A stretch of 64,000 bases of DNA, taken from positions 1,178,001 to 1,242,000 of the forward strand of contig BCKC01000005.1 of NCBI GenBank assembly GCA_001600455.1. Direction: 5' to 3'. Below, one piece after another: positions 10,923 to 21,994 of this stretch (the stretch's first letter is position 1; the number at the start of each line of letters is the position of its first letter). Both the position numbers and the translations under genes were made by a program. This stretch comes from Endocalyx cinctus (lineage: Eukaryota > Ascomycota > Sordariomycetes > Amphisphaeriales > Apiosporaceae). The notes beneath the pieces are model-generated. The model did no database searches. It was given only the letters and a program-made list of their open reading frames with translations, and was not told the origin of the DNA.

Positions 10923-11675
10923 TTAACGGCGTTGGGCCATACCATGCTGCTTGAGGAAACCAACTCTTTCTCGGCGATCCGTCAGATTCCTGTATTCTGC
11001 ACCATGGAACGAGTCACGGGATATTTTATAAACATGAGTAGCGTCACGAACCGCGTAGGCAGTGTGCTCCGTCTGGCGCCAACCTCCAGCACGCTCGGCT
11101 TTCTTGTTCTTCTGGACCCACGTCTCTTTCGTCATAAAGGGTGACAAGCTACGAAAGTGACGACGGCCCCAGACACCGTTCTCCATCCATGAATCTTCAT
11201 ACTCATTATCCACCTCCTCCTCCTCCTCCTCCTCTTCTTCTTCTTCGTCGCCATGATCGCCGCCGCCATCTTCCTCGCCGTCATCCTCTCCATCGGTCGG
11301 TGCTTTGTCCGTGTGCGGATCCCCGATGTCACCTTCGCCGCGCACACCCGCCGCTGATCCAGCGGGAATATCGATAGTCGCGCAGGTGTCGCTCTGAGAT
11401 ATTTGCCTACCGCAGCGGTTTTCTTCTTCGTTACCAGCCCGACCTCGATCGAAAGCGTAAAGTACGACGTCACCTTGGTTGTCCGTAACCTGCGCCGAGC
11501 TATATAGCGTGCCTACCTCGCCGTTACAGCAGTCACCGACCTCTTGCTCCTCACAGATGATGCTTATTTGGTCATCTAGACAATCAGATTCTTCGTAAAG
11601 ATATATATCGAAGGGAAGAGCGCGGTGGGTAAATAGGAGAAGGGAAGTGAAGGAAGCAATGTTGATAGTGCGCAT
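10923..11675 (-). CDS. Secreted protein with a long acidic tract (250 aa)
   Basis: The start chosen is the ATG at 11675, which opens a signal-peptide-like segment (MRTINIASFTSLLLFTHRALP). The longer frame upstream to 11780 does not look coding. The N-terminal third has six cysteines (DC, IC, DCC, RCG, TCA) in a small-domain arrangement, with LYSSAQV and VVLYAFDRG stretches reminiscent of fungal secreted Cys-rich proteins. A low-complexity acidic region follows (Asp/Glu/Gly, including a run of about 13 Glu), then a basic C-terminal domain of about 90 residues (HVYKISRDSF, RRERVGFLKQHG). It has one exon. The family is unknown; binding of a cation or cell-wall polymer is only a guess from the acidity. 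Confidence 0.7.
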   Translation of the reverse strand: MRTINIASFTSLLLFTHRALPFDIYLYEESDCLDDQISIICEEQEVGDCCNGEVGTLYSSAQVTDNQGDVVLYAFDRGRAGNEEENRCGRQISQSDTCATIDIPAGSAAGVRGEGDIGDPHTDKAPTDGEDDGEEDGGGDHGDEEEEEEEEEEEVDNEYEDSWMENGVWGRRHFRSLSPFMTKETWVQKNKKAERAGGWRQTEHTAYAVRDATHVYKISRDSFHGAEYRNLTDRRERVGFLKQHGMAQRR

Positions 11676-13096
11676 TAGGGGCGATTTAAGAAATGTAGAC
11701 TGAATTGATGTAGTAGCACGGGAATATGTTCTAGATAAATTAACCAAAGATCTATGAGTATAATGTATTGATACAATCAAAAATGAACTTCCCAGAGCGG
11801 GCGTTTATGGTATTTATATTACGAAGAGCTATGGATTAATTAAACACATAAGTCGACTTTATTATGTAAGATATATAAACAGCAGAACCAAGTTTCACAC
11901 ACCATCCTTCTCTTTATCAGCCGATTGTCTTAGGCGAGTCTTGGAAAATGGATATGACGAGCAGGTTCGTAGTCTGAAGTGGCTCGGGCGGCTATGACCA
12001 GGGGTGAAAATAGGTCATCAGGATGATATTTGGGGCTGATTTGAGCTGGTAATTGATTAAATTCTTGTCATGATTTAAATTTAGTGAGCTGATGGTACAC
12101 TATCAGGAGTTCCTGAATGTATGTTGGGTTACAATCCGGATCCTTGGCAGCATTCCACGTAAGATATTCTCTCTTTAAAGAGAGTGCTGGCCTTGGCCTT
12201 GAGGGCAGTGAACAAAAATGAGGAGACGGTGACTGTAATCATGTTACCCTTTCTACATCACAGTTATACCGGCTTGATGTATAGGAAATTATCTTCCAAG
12301 TATATGCGAGGAAAAGACCCTGAACCCTTGCGCTCTGATTTATCCCCGAGCGCCGGATGAGGGGGGGAGAGATTCAGTAGCCTAGGTGTTATCGGACCTG
12401 ATACCTCGTCCGTGTCGCCATCCGGTCCAATCCGACGGGGTTAAGCAAGAAATTTACCAATTCACGCTCATGGATATGTCAAATGAATAACCCAAATCTA
12501 GAATGACCATTAAAAGATATACATATTATGGCAACGAATCGTCGTCAAGATGATGCAGTAATGATTGACTACTGTAGCCAAGATCCGTATACGTATAGCT
12601 TCGTCTTACTGCATATGCAAGATAAGCTTTTCACAACATTTCCAAGGGGTAAACAAAACACAAAGGTAGAAAGAGGAAATATAACGGATAACGGGGGATA
12701 TATTTTCTTTTCTATATAAAGCAGGTAAAATGGTATCCTAGAGAAGGATTGATAGATTTTGATCTCCCAGATGTGCACAAAAGTCCATGACAGATCAATG
12801 CAGGTTCGCGGCGTCACCCCGGTCCGCGTATTCTCGAATTACTCACCGCACATAAGAATCCGTCACACAGTGACCACTCTCTTCTATTGATGCGGGGATC
12901 TCTAATATCACATATAAAACTACATTCTTCCTCCGTGATTCATAAATCAATAATTTCACTTTTCTTCTAATTGTCCAGATTTCCTTCCCTGGGCATTTAG
13001 TTTTTGTAACTTGAAGTAGCCCCCAAACATTTCTCTCTTCTTTGGGTGGTGCGATGCGAATTCAAAGCCATCACCCATCTGGAAATTACGGCCAAC
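11676..13096. other. Intergenic region
   Basis: About 1.4 kb between divergently transcribed genes, so it holds both promoters. It includes a G-run near 12361 and pyrimidine-rich DNA just before the P450 start. A 63-residue frame at 12528 has no family features and was not called. Confidence 0.45.
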
Positions 13097-14890
13097 ATGA
13101 TCTCCTCATCGGCGGCTTTCATCGTCACTGGTATCCTATGTCTGTTTTACGTCGCATACCGGATGGCGCTCCCAAAGCCCATTCCAGGAATACCGTACAA
13201 TAAAAATGCCGCGTCTGGTATATTGGGAGATATACCTGAGATGATGTCTTATATCCGAAAGAATAACCTCATTTTCGTGAGTCTTAACATGTTAAATTAT
13301 GCTGCTCTGCATTTTAAAAGTTGCAACTAACCTGGACCCCAAACACCTGAACTAAAGTGCTGGCTTACGTCTTTAACAAATAGACATCGCAGTCCCATAG
13401 TACAGGTCTTTATCAAACCTTTATCTCTCCCCTGGGTAATCGTAACGGATCCGCAGGAAAGCCAGGACATCCTCCTACGTCGCGGCAAGGAGTTCGATCG
13501 AAGCGGTACGTTTGGCGACCTGATCAACGGCATCCTCCCCGAACAGCACATTCAATTCCGATCCGACGACCCACGGTTCAAGTACGGTCGTCAGCTGATT
13601 AACCACCTCATGGTGCCCTCCTTCATCTACCAGGTGAGCGGGCCGGAAGTGTACCGATCCGTGCGCACGCTCGTGAAGCTGTGGCAGGCCAAGTGCGCTC
13701 TAGCGCGGGGCCGACCTTTTCCCGCCCACGGCGATATCACGTTCGGCGCGATGGACGCAATTTTCGCCTCTTCTTTCGGGCTCGACGAGGCTGACAGCAC
13801 CACGGCGCAGCGCTTGGAAGCCGTGTCCAAGCACCAACCACATATCCCCGATAACCCGGACGAACCCGTATCATTTCCTAACGGCGAGATCCCGGAAGTC
13901 TTCCAAGCTATCCTCACCCTACAGGACTCGGTCACGAAAACGCAGCTATCCCCGGCACCTCGCCTGACCTCCTGGGTAATCCGGCAATTTCCCTACATGA
14001 AAAAAGCCACGGCCGTTAAAGATGCGTATATCAGGGGCAAAGTAGACGAAGCGGTCCGGCTCGTCGAGGAAGGCGACGAGTCGGCGCCGCCCCGCAGCGC
14101 CATCCACTCGGTCCTCCTGCGCGAGAAGGAGCTGGCGGAGAAGACGGGTCGGGACGCTAACTATCACGCTAGACAAATCGCCGACGAGTTTTTGGGGTTC
14201 ACGATGGCCGGGCAGGACACGACGGCGACGACGGTGTCGTGGGGGGTCAAGTTCCTCGCCGCCGACCCGGCCTCGCAGAATCGGCTGCGGGCCGAGCTCC
14301 GCGCGGCGCTTCCCGAGGCTACGAGGGAGAAGAGGACGCCGACGTACGACGAGCTGATCAAGGCGCATATCCCGTACCTCGACGCGGTGGTGGAGGAGAT
14401 CCTCCGGCACGCGAATACCATAGCTTTCGTGTCCCGCGTCGCGACCCGGGATACCACCGTGCTGGGTCGGCGCATCCCGAAAGATACCGAGGTGTTCTTC
14501 ATGGCGAACGGGCCTAGTTACCTCGAGCCTAGTATTCCCGTAAACGAAGGATTGCGAAGTCCCGGCGCGATGGATAAGTACGCCGCGGGCGCGTGGGACG
14601 ACGGGGACGTGAGAGATTTCAAGCCGGAGCGGTGGCTCGCTGTCGATTCTGAGACTGGTCTCGATGTTTTCGACGGTCAGGCTGGACCGTCGATGCCTTT
14701 TGGTCTAGGGACCCGGGGCTGCTTCGGTAAACGGTTAGCGATGCAGGCTCTGAGAATTGAGTTCGCGATGTTTATATGGCACTTTCATCTGCTCGAGACG
14801 CCGGCAAATTTAAGTAGTTATAAAGGTGTGCAGAAGTTTGCGAGGGAACCAGAGCAGTGCTATGTTCGTTTAGCCGCTGCTGAGATATAA
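13097..14890 (+). CDS. Cytochrome P450 (P450-A)
   Basis: Haem-thiolate monooxygenase of 570 residues, predicted to be ER-anchored by its N-terminal hydrophobic segment (FIVTGILCLFYVAY) followed by the proline hinge LPKPIPGIPYN. Two exons, 13097-13276 and 13358-14890. The join at AAAG/TGCTGG restores a family-like sequence (NLIF then CWLTSLTNRHRSPIVQVF), where the unspliced frame stops. The I-helix is MAGQDTTATT, ExxR is EEILR, the PERW motif is FKPERWL, and the haem loop is FGLGTRGCFGK with Cys515. All core motifs are present, so it is probably functional. It stands alone; its neighbours (a secreted protein, a phosphate permease) do not suggest a pathway, and its substrate is unknown. Confidence 0.9.
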
Positions 14891-15235
14891 ATAGTGCCCT
14901 GAAGAGATACGCCTTGGGTTGTGCAGGCTAGGAATGGACGTTGACGGTCCATTGAATTGTAAATATAAAATCTACAGAGTAACTAGTCTCAGAACTCATA
15001 TACAGTAATCGTTGTATAACGGTACAGTCTTCAAATGGAAACATATAAGAATTTATTTAGGTAATGAATAAGCTTTATATGACAAGTCCCTAAGCCCCTT
15101 TTCTCTTCGTCCTCCCCCGGGCTAGTCAATAGCGCTATAATGTATCCCTTGAGGAAGTGCCATCAACATGTATAAGCAACTGGAGACTTTTTTAACGACA
15201 AAAATATTAAATAACAATTAGGTTTAAAGCGCGCC
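14891..15235. other. Spacer between convergent genes
   Basis: 3' flanks of P450-A and of the phosphate permease. No gene was seen. Confidence 0.4.
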
Positions 15236-17097
15236 TCAGCTGTCCGTCGTCAACGGGCCGAAGTGGGGAAGATTAAGGAGTATACCCATAAGCACACCCG
15301 CGAGTGTACCAGCGACGGGGATGGTAAGGATCCAAGAGATCAACAGCAGCGTGACTCGCTGGAAGTTAACGGCCTTGAAGGTACCGTTACAGAGGCCTAC
15401 CCCGACCGTCGCGCCCGTGATGCACATGGACGTCGATACGGGCAGCGAGAATTGCGAGAACAAGAGGACGGTGATGGCGGCACCCATCTCCATGGAGCAA
15501 CCTCGGCTGGGCGAGTGATACGTAATCTTGTTACCCATAACCTTCATGATGTTGTAACCATACGTGATAAGACCGACGGAGATGGCGAGGGCCAGCACGG
15601 CAAGCTGCCATACGGGCACGCGCGCGGTAGAAGCGGCGGCATCGCCCGTGCGCCAAGCCGAGTAGATGACGGCCCAGGGCCCGACCGAGTTACCGATATC
15701 ATTAGCACCGTGGGCGAAAGAGGCGGTGGCGGCGGTGATGACTTGGATGAAAGAGTAGGCGTGTTCGACCTCGTCGGGATACTTCTTGGCGGCAGCATAG
15801 ACACGCTTCATCCGTTTTCCATCGGGTGTACCTTCGGCGCCCGTCTGAGCACCGTGGATATCGTAGTAGACACCGTACAGCAAGCCACAGACGACCATGG
15901 CAGGGAGGCGTATAACGAGGGTCTTGAGATTGCTCAGCTCATAGATCTGGCCAGCTCCCATCGGATTGTCGCGCAGTGTACGCATGGCCCAACCCATGGG
16001 TCCGCTCTTCTGGAGGAGCTTCTCGTGGTGTCGGCGGTTGCTCTCTTCCATAATCTCATTGTATGTGCGCTGGGCTGTGCTAGCGTCGGTCGCTACGACG
16101 GCGGTCTTCTTAGCGCTCTTTTCATTTTCACTCGATGAGTCCAGAGTAGAAGCCTCTGTGTTCTCCTCTTTAACGACGGCGTAGTTGGGGACAACAGCGA
16201 CCTCGGCACCTTCAGAAACAGTGCGCTTCCACAGGAGTGGGCCGAGGAAGATCATGTACCACTTGACCGAGGCGTCCTTCTTGATAACTCGGGCGTGTAG
16301 GAAAGGCACGAAAAAAATAGCGGACAAGGCGGCGAGGGAGCCGCCGGTACCGAGGACGACGGCGGCAATCCACCAACCGGGCTTCTTGTTCAACTTGAGA
16401 TCGGGGGAGCCCTTGTAGACGATTGAGAGGGTCGAGACGGTACCAGCGATAAAGAAGAAGAACGGAGAGGTCCAGACGGCCCAAGGAACTGGGTTCTTGC
16501 GAAGGTGGACGGTGAACTTGATAAGCAAGAAAATGGTGGCGGCGAAGCCGGCCGAGATGGTCGGAGCCAATCCGAGACCGGCAAAAATAGCACCGAGACC
16601 TTTGCCGCCGTTCCAGCCCCAAGTGACCTGCGAGGCACCAACGGTAGCTACACCGACGCCGGCAACGGCGGATACGAGCGAGTATGTGGACGAAACGTGG
16701 GCGGAGTGTCGCGTGCACCACATGACCCAAGAAGAAGCGGCGGCGAGGGCGACCGTGAAGGCGAGCATCTGGACACCAGCATCGCCCCGGAAAGCCGTGC
16801 TAGGGATAATACCGTTTTTGATGGTCTCGGCCGTTCGCGCACCGACGGTTGTAGCACCTAAGATCTCGAACATGGTACCGAGAACCATCGCCTGGGTGTA
16901 GGTGACGGACCGGGAAGAAACGCTAGTCGCCCAGGCGTTCGCAACATCGTCTAAGGAGATGATTCGGTTTAGAATTTATGATGATTTAGCCCGTAAAGGA
17001 AAATTAGGAACTACTTACTTGCACCGTTGTTATAAGCATCTAGTAGAGCAAAAAAAGTGCCAATGGCAAAAACATAGGTATACTCGGTGAGCATCAT
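15236..17097 (-). CDS. Phosphate permease, PHO-4/PHO89 (PiT) family
   Basis: Plasma-membrane inorganic phosphate symporter (PiT family; known relatives use Na+), 597 residues. Exons are 17019-17097 and 15236-16950. The small first exon encodes MMLTEYTYVFAIGTFFALLD, and the splice rebuilds the signature GANDVANAWATSV at residues 25-37. The second inverted copy, AHGANDIGNSVGPWA, lies in the C-terminal half, as the family requires. The two hydrophobic halves flank a hydrophilic loop of roughly 150 residues rich in Ser/Glu/Lys, the usual cytoplasmic loop. In other fungi this class is induced by phosphate starvation through NUC-1/Pho4-type factors, and three CACGTG sites lie upstream. Either of two adjacent ATGs (17097 or 17094) could be the start. 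Confidence 0.93.
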
Positions 17098-17805
17098 CTT
17101 GACAAATTAAGCTGTTCGCTAGAAGGATTCAGCAGTGTTTATGCGATCGACGATGATGTGAAAAGTGATATATTCAGGGAATAGACGCAACTGCGATACC
17201 AGGCCTTTATACATTTCCATAGTCTTCGGCTGCGCGCATAGCCCGGCCAAAACATCATCTCAAGAGGATTTTCCATGCCAAGATATTGATTCTAGACCTT
17301 CTAGAATAGAGCAATGCCATCATCCTGTTTGTTTTTACAGTCACTTAGACATGAGGGCGTAGTATTTTTTTTGTACCCTCATTGATTTTAAGAGGCGGAC
17401 GCCCATTCGGTCATTACAGATAATGGGTACCTCAGAAACGATGGGTTTCCTGCCCCTTTTTGAAGTATCTTTTATCTGTCGTATCTGCGTTGGAGATTTA
17501 CGACTTTCGCGGAAGTAAAGCCTGATAGATACACCAAGAGTACTTCACAATGTAGAGCTTTCGGGGTACAGGTCGGTAGGATTTGAAGGCGGGATGCATT
17601 GCAAAATCTCAACATTGTTGCATGCTTAATCGGTATTGTTACTCTTGGCTACTAAATAAGACTTTGAACAAGCGTCTTGGATTTGAGGTTGATATTTATG
17701 AAAAGTCTTGGTAGAGGCTTAGAAGTTGATTAGTGGGTTGGCAAAGGGGAGCTGTAAGTCATCGCTGGGTGTCTGCATCTTCCTATAAGAAGAGCCGGAT
17801 TCTCC

Positions 17806-17811
17806 CACGTG
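17806..17811. promoter_or_regulatory. CACGTG E-box upstream of the phosphate permease
   Basis: First of three perfect CACGTG palindromes (also 18071-18076 and 18931-18936), starting about 0.7 kb upstream of the permease ATG. CACGTG is the known core of the Pho4/NUC-1 phosphate-response site. Occupancy here is inference, and the distance is long. Confidence 0.35.
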
Positions 17812-19545
17812 TGTCTCTCCATAGGACACAAAAAGTCGAAGTAAAAAAAAAAAAAAAAAAAATTGACATCAACATAAAGGTGTTCTGTGTAACGCCGCGT
17901 GGATTTGAGCTGAACATCACCACCACCTCCTAGAACGGTTCGACTGATCAATCGGCCTTTACCGAAGCCTAAGTTCACATGGATACCAGCATACCAAGCC
18001 ACACCGAGTGTATTGGTGGACATTTACGAATGAAGATACTGTGTATCGAATCTAAAGGGTTCAATCGAAGCACGTGTTGTGCTGAATCCTGTCGATGATG
18101 TTGGTGTTGCTGTTGGGGAGGCGAAATAGTTATTGCATCTCCCTACCAGATCAATTATGGGCTTAGTAGATATGTCACAAATGAGGTTTTTCCGTTGGAA
18201 ACTATCGCGGTTACGAAACATCACTGTATTTGCTTGTGCGTAGTATTTAAAAGAAAAGAAAAAATGAATTATTCGGAGACCTCGCCAATTCAGACTCTTC
18301 AGTTGCACCTTAGCGGTGAAGAGGAGCTAAGAAAGTCGGTTTTAGTGAAGGGAATGGTACTATAATTACTTGACCTACTTAAGTATTAGGTAGCCTCCAG
18401 GCTATATGCTTACTCTGTACACCGACTGCCATTTGCACTATAAACAGTTCTATAGCCTGACATAGCGAAAGGCAGACAGGCCCGGCAGACTGTCTAAGAG
18501 GCGGCTGATCCAGTCAGCTGACCCAGCCGCTCAGTCTGCGATGTCAGTTAATTTCTGTATAACCTAGATTATTTCACTTCCAACGTCGGAAGACTGGGCA
18601 TACCAAGCGCAGGTACGTAACGCAGGCGATAAGGAAAGCAAGGGAACTCCTAGCTACTGAGGTAACCCAATTAAACTCTGCTGTCCTGCATTTTCCCCCT
18701 TTCAGGTTGACTCCGGATGCACTGCTAGGTTATTTCAGGTTAGACCCCGAAAGTCTCTCAAATCGCACTGCCTTTTCATCCCTTTTTTCACCGAAGTCAT
18801 TCTTGGCTCCGAGTCTAATCCTATATCTATCCCGATTATACGGAAATGAGCTTTATTATTAATTGTGCTTGATTCGCATATCTGAAGAACAATTTCTTGT
18901 CTATAGTCGTCAAATGAATTCCTGAGAGCGCACGTGTCCGTCGTCGCGTCAGACTCTTAAGGGGAAGAAGTTGATCGTTTGTGAGATGTGGGCTCTGCCA
19001 AGCAGACACAAGATTTTCTTACTAAATGAACCACGTCTTTGGGATTATAATTCATATTTTCTCTTTATGACAAGTCATTTCGAGAATATATATGCATATT
19101 TCTTGAGTATTGGTTTTGAATATATTCACCCATATGAACTTTCTACCTGTCAAGATCGTCAGACTTAATAACGTGAGATAACAGGTATGTTTGTATGCTG
19201 ACGAGTCAGTTCATATCCTTCCTTGCAATGGGATAATTCTTGGACACATTCAAAATACGGATGACATGATATACTTCTCCATAAACACGGGAGCACACGC
19301 GGTGCTCTTCGGCCGATGATTTAGTATTAAACCAGTCAAATGTTGTCAGCCAGCTTTCTAAGGATATCAACGGCCGCCTCGGCCGTGCCAATGCCTTTTG
19401 AATAATAACGTGACTTCCATGAGCCACAGGGATAAAACATATTACAAGTTATCAGTTATCCTTTTCCCCTGAAATTGTAAGATTATGTGTTATGATCAAT
19501 ATCAGTTGCCTTGTGACAATATGACGACCATGCTGCGATGAGGTG

Positions 19546-19553
19546 TATAAAAG
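19546..19553 (+). promoter_or_regulatory. TATA box
   Basis: TATAAAAG lies 121 nt before the ATG at 19667, at the spacing expected for the following secreted protein gene. Confidence 0.5.
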
Positions 19554-19666
19554 GACCCTCGAGACCGCCGTGAATCATATATTCCACACATTAGCTATTC
19601 AGATCACAAATCAAACTCGAACTCATCCAGTAAACAGAATTTAATCAAACCACGCCAGCCTTCATC

Positions 19667-20107
19667 ATGCACTTCTCCACCTTGATAATCTCCACCACGG
19701 CTGTCGTCGCCGGCATCAACGCCGCGAGCGTGACGCCCCGTCGAGATCTCAAGGGGTATCTCAAGTTCTGGTCCGGGAACGACTGCGCCGGCACCGAGGA
19801 TGGACAAATTGCGGTCACGGCCGAAATGACCGGCAAGTGCAACCAATTCTCGGGAGACATCGGAAGCGTCCAAAGTCTCGATCTCGAACTACCAAGCACG
19901 ACGACATGTTACCGTAAGTTATTGTAGCCCTGACTGTTTACCGTGTTTTTCTCTCCTCCAAGGCATAATTTTTGACTTTCTGTAGTGTCCCTTTGGCAGA
20001 ACGACTCGTGCGACGGTACAGCAGAGGCTATCACTGCTTATCAAGAGTGCGGTGCCGCCGCCTCCGGAAGTTTTGGTTCTTGGGTGTATAACTGCTTGCT
20101 TTCTTAA
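19667..20107 (+). CDS. Small secreted cysteine protein (122 aa)
   Basis: Two exons, 19667-19913 and 19986-20107, joined in phase 1 (GTAAGT donor, CTGTAG acceptor). The protein starts with a signal peptide (MHFSTLIISTTAVVAGINA), with cleavage near residue 20. The mature chain has six cysteines (NDC, KCN, TCY, SCD, ECG, NCL), enough for three disulfides. The pattern 'KFWSGNDCAG...SVQSLDL...CYLSLWQNDSCDG...YQECG' resembles fungal small secreted proteins that begin with a strand plus an 'x-C-xG' motif and repeat it in the second half. Exact family not recognised. Exported small protein or effector candidate. The splice is required, as the unspliced frame stops soon after the donor. Confidence 0.82.
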
Positions 20108-21994
20108 ACGTGCGAGTACAGGATTTATCATTTGAGAACAGCGCGGGGTTATGGATGCGAGAGCACGAGTACCCCAAAAGCTCTAGCTATCTACGCCGAT
20201 ACCTGTTGTTTCTCACTTACCACAGTCCGTATATCTACAATCTGCAAGTTTGTCATGGAATTAGCCAGACCAACTCAGTTACCCCCTGGCGAAGTTGAGG
20301 AGTCATATATATAAATAGAAACATTCACTTCCATATAACAAAAATTTCAATATCACCGTCTCGTAATCACTGAGATAGAATCTGTAGCAACTTAAGATTA
20401 TGCGGTTCACGATTCGTTGGTGCTTCGACATCGCACTACTTCGAGATGGGGGCCAAGGGCTGATCCAAACCAGCTAGAGATAGAATACCTACACATTCTG
20501 GAGTAGTTTTAAACAATGAGTCGGTACATTTTCAGTATGCTTTGCCTCTCTCCAGTAGTTCCTGCATATATATTCACATATAAAATTTTCTAACCACTGT
20601 TCGTTGATGTGATACACAGCCACTCCTCCTAGTCACGGCTTGTCATTAACCTCAGGGTCTTCATGCATCTAGATTTAACTAGCTTTTTTACGTCCCTTCT
20701 AACATCGTTGAGAGTAATCTTTTCAGATTGGCCTCAAGAGAAGCACTGAATACATCCTCGCACCCCCCCCCTCGGACGGAGTTGGGGAAAAAAGAAACTC
20801 TTCCGGAGGTTGAATATCAAAACTACCGACTTAGCTAAGTACCTATACTACATAATGGATCTCGGATATCACATAGATCATATGATTTCCCCCATCTCGC
20901 AAAGAATCGAATTCAGCTATGTATGAGAAATCATATATGTATGTGTATTTGTGCACATGGAGAGGGAGGGGGGAGACATCCATGGATATAAATAAAAGTA
21001 AATATCCGTGAAAATAAACTTTTCTAACCATCCCCTCCCTACCCCGAACAAATTCAAGTTGGTTACCCCCCACTATATACACATACGCCATGGAATTCTT
21101 AGATACATAAAATGGTGTCTATATATAGAGTGGGAAAGAAAAACACGTCAATGATGGTAACATTACGCTCATAAGTAGGCGGATAGACGTATGTATATAT
21201 CGCCCGCCCTCTCTTACTTTCAGTTCTTGACGTGGCACTCGTCTTTTTCCTGCTCTCTTTTCTTTTTCCGTCTAGATATGATACCTATGCGATACAACAA
21301 GTTCACGTTTCACCCTTATTATATCTCGCGACAGTCTACCACTGAGCAGGCATTGAATTTTTCCTTCCCTCGACCTTTTACCCTTTTCTTTCTCCATATA
21401 TCACACCATATCACATCATACCAGTCGTATCAACTGTGTTGTTCATTGTTTAATACTTTTTTTTTTCTATTGTTTTATCTATATCTTATAATTTCTATTA
21501 TTCCGCCGTTATCTTCATCTTCAGCGGCATTGCCTCTTCAATTCTTCTCTCTTTCGTCTCGATATCCTACCCGCCTTCGGACCATTTTCCTTTAATGCTA
21601 ATACAATGCAGAGAAACAAATACAGAAACTCCTCGCCCCTGTTTGCTCCTAAAACCCCCGAAAAAAAAAGCGAGTGGGTGTTGAAAAGGGTAAGGGAAGA
21701 TTGCAAAAAGTTAAATGAAATAATAATAAACAATTCGGATCGATGCGGCATTAGTTTGCGTGATAAAAATGACATCAGCATTAAACATGGAAGTTGAACC
21801 ATGATACCAGAAAAAGGCTTATACAATTCGATTCCTCATCCTGCCTTTGGACTCTCGCTTGCTCGTACGCTATGCCATGGAATTCAGTGAAATATTTGGT
21901 TTTGTTTTGTTTTTATATATAGTTTTCTTTTTCTTCGACTTGTTTGATTCTCCTTCTCCCCTGCCGAAAATTGGTAAGGGATAAAGAAAGAAGA
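20108..21994. other. Intergenic region
   Basis: About 1.9 kb between the secreted protein gene and the 3' end of the minus-strand gene at 21995. It is A+T-rich, with a C-run at about 20763-20772 and pyrimidine-rich stretches at 21225-21600. The open frame at 21191-21595 is low-complexity (Phe/Ser/Tyr) and was not called. Confidence 0.45.

Larger units (their letters stand above)
17098..19666. other. Intergenic region between divergent genes
   Basis: About 2.6 kb with the promoters of the permease and of the secreted protein at 19667. It has three CACGTG sites, an A-run near 17844-17861, and a G+C-rich patch at 18475-18540 with imperfect dyads (CAGCTGACCC, GGCGGCTGA). Several short open frames occur (near 17730-18023 and 19206-19427) but none has a recognisable domain or start context. 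Confidence 0.45.

Noticed and set aside
15263..16138. 291-residue plus-strand frame opposite the phosphate permease
   Set aside because: Antisense shadow of a well-supported gene, rich in Arg, Gly and Asp.
17730..18023. 97-residue minus-strand frame near an A-run
   Set aside because: It includes the translated A-run as poly-Phe and has no family similarity.
19206..19427. 73-residue minus-strand frame
   Set aside because: Composition is weakly protein-like, but there is no domain, splice partner or start context.
21191..21595. 134-residue frame rich in Phe, Ser and Tyr
   Set aside because: Low-complexity pyrimidine-rich DNA with no domain. Probably the 3' flank of the minus-strand gene.
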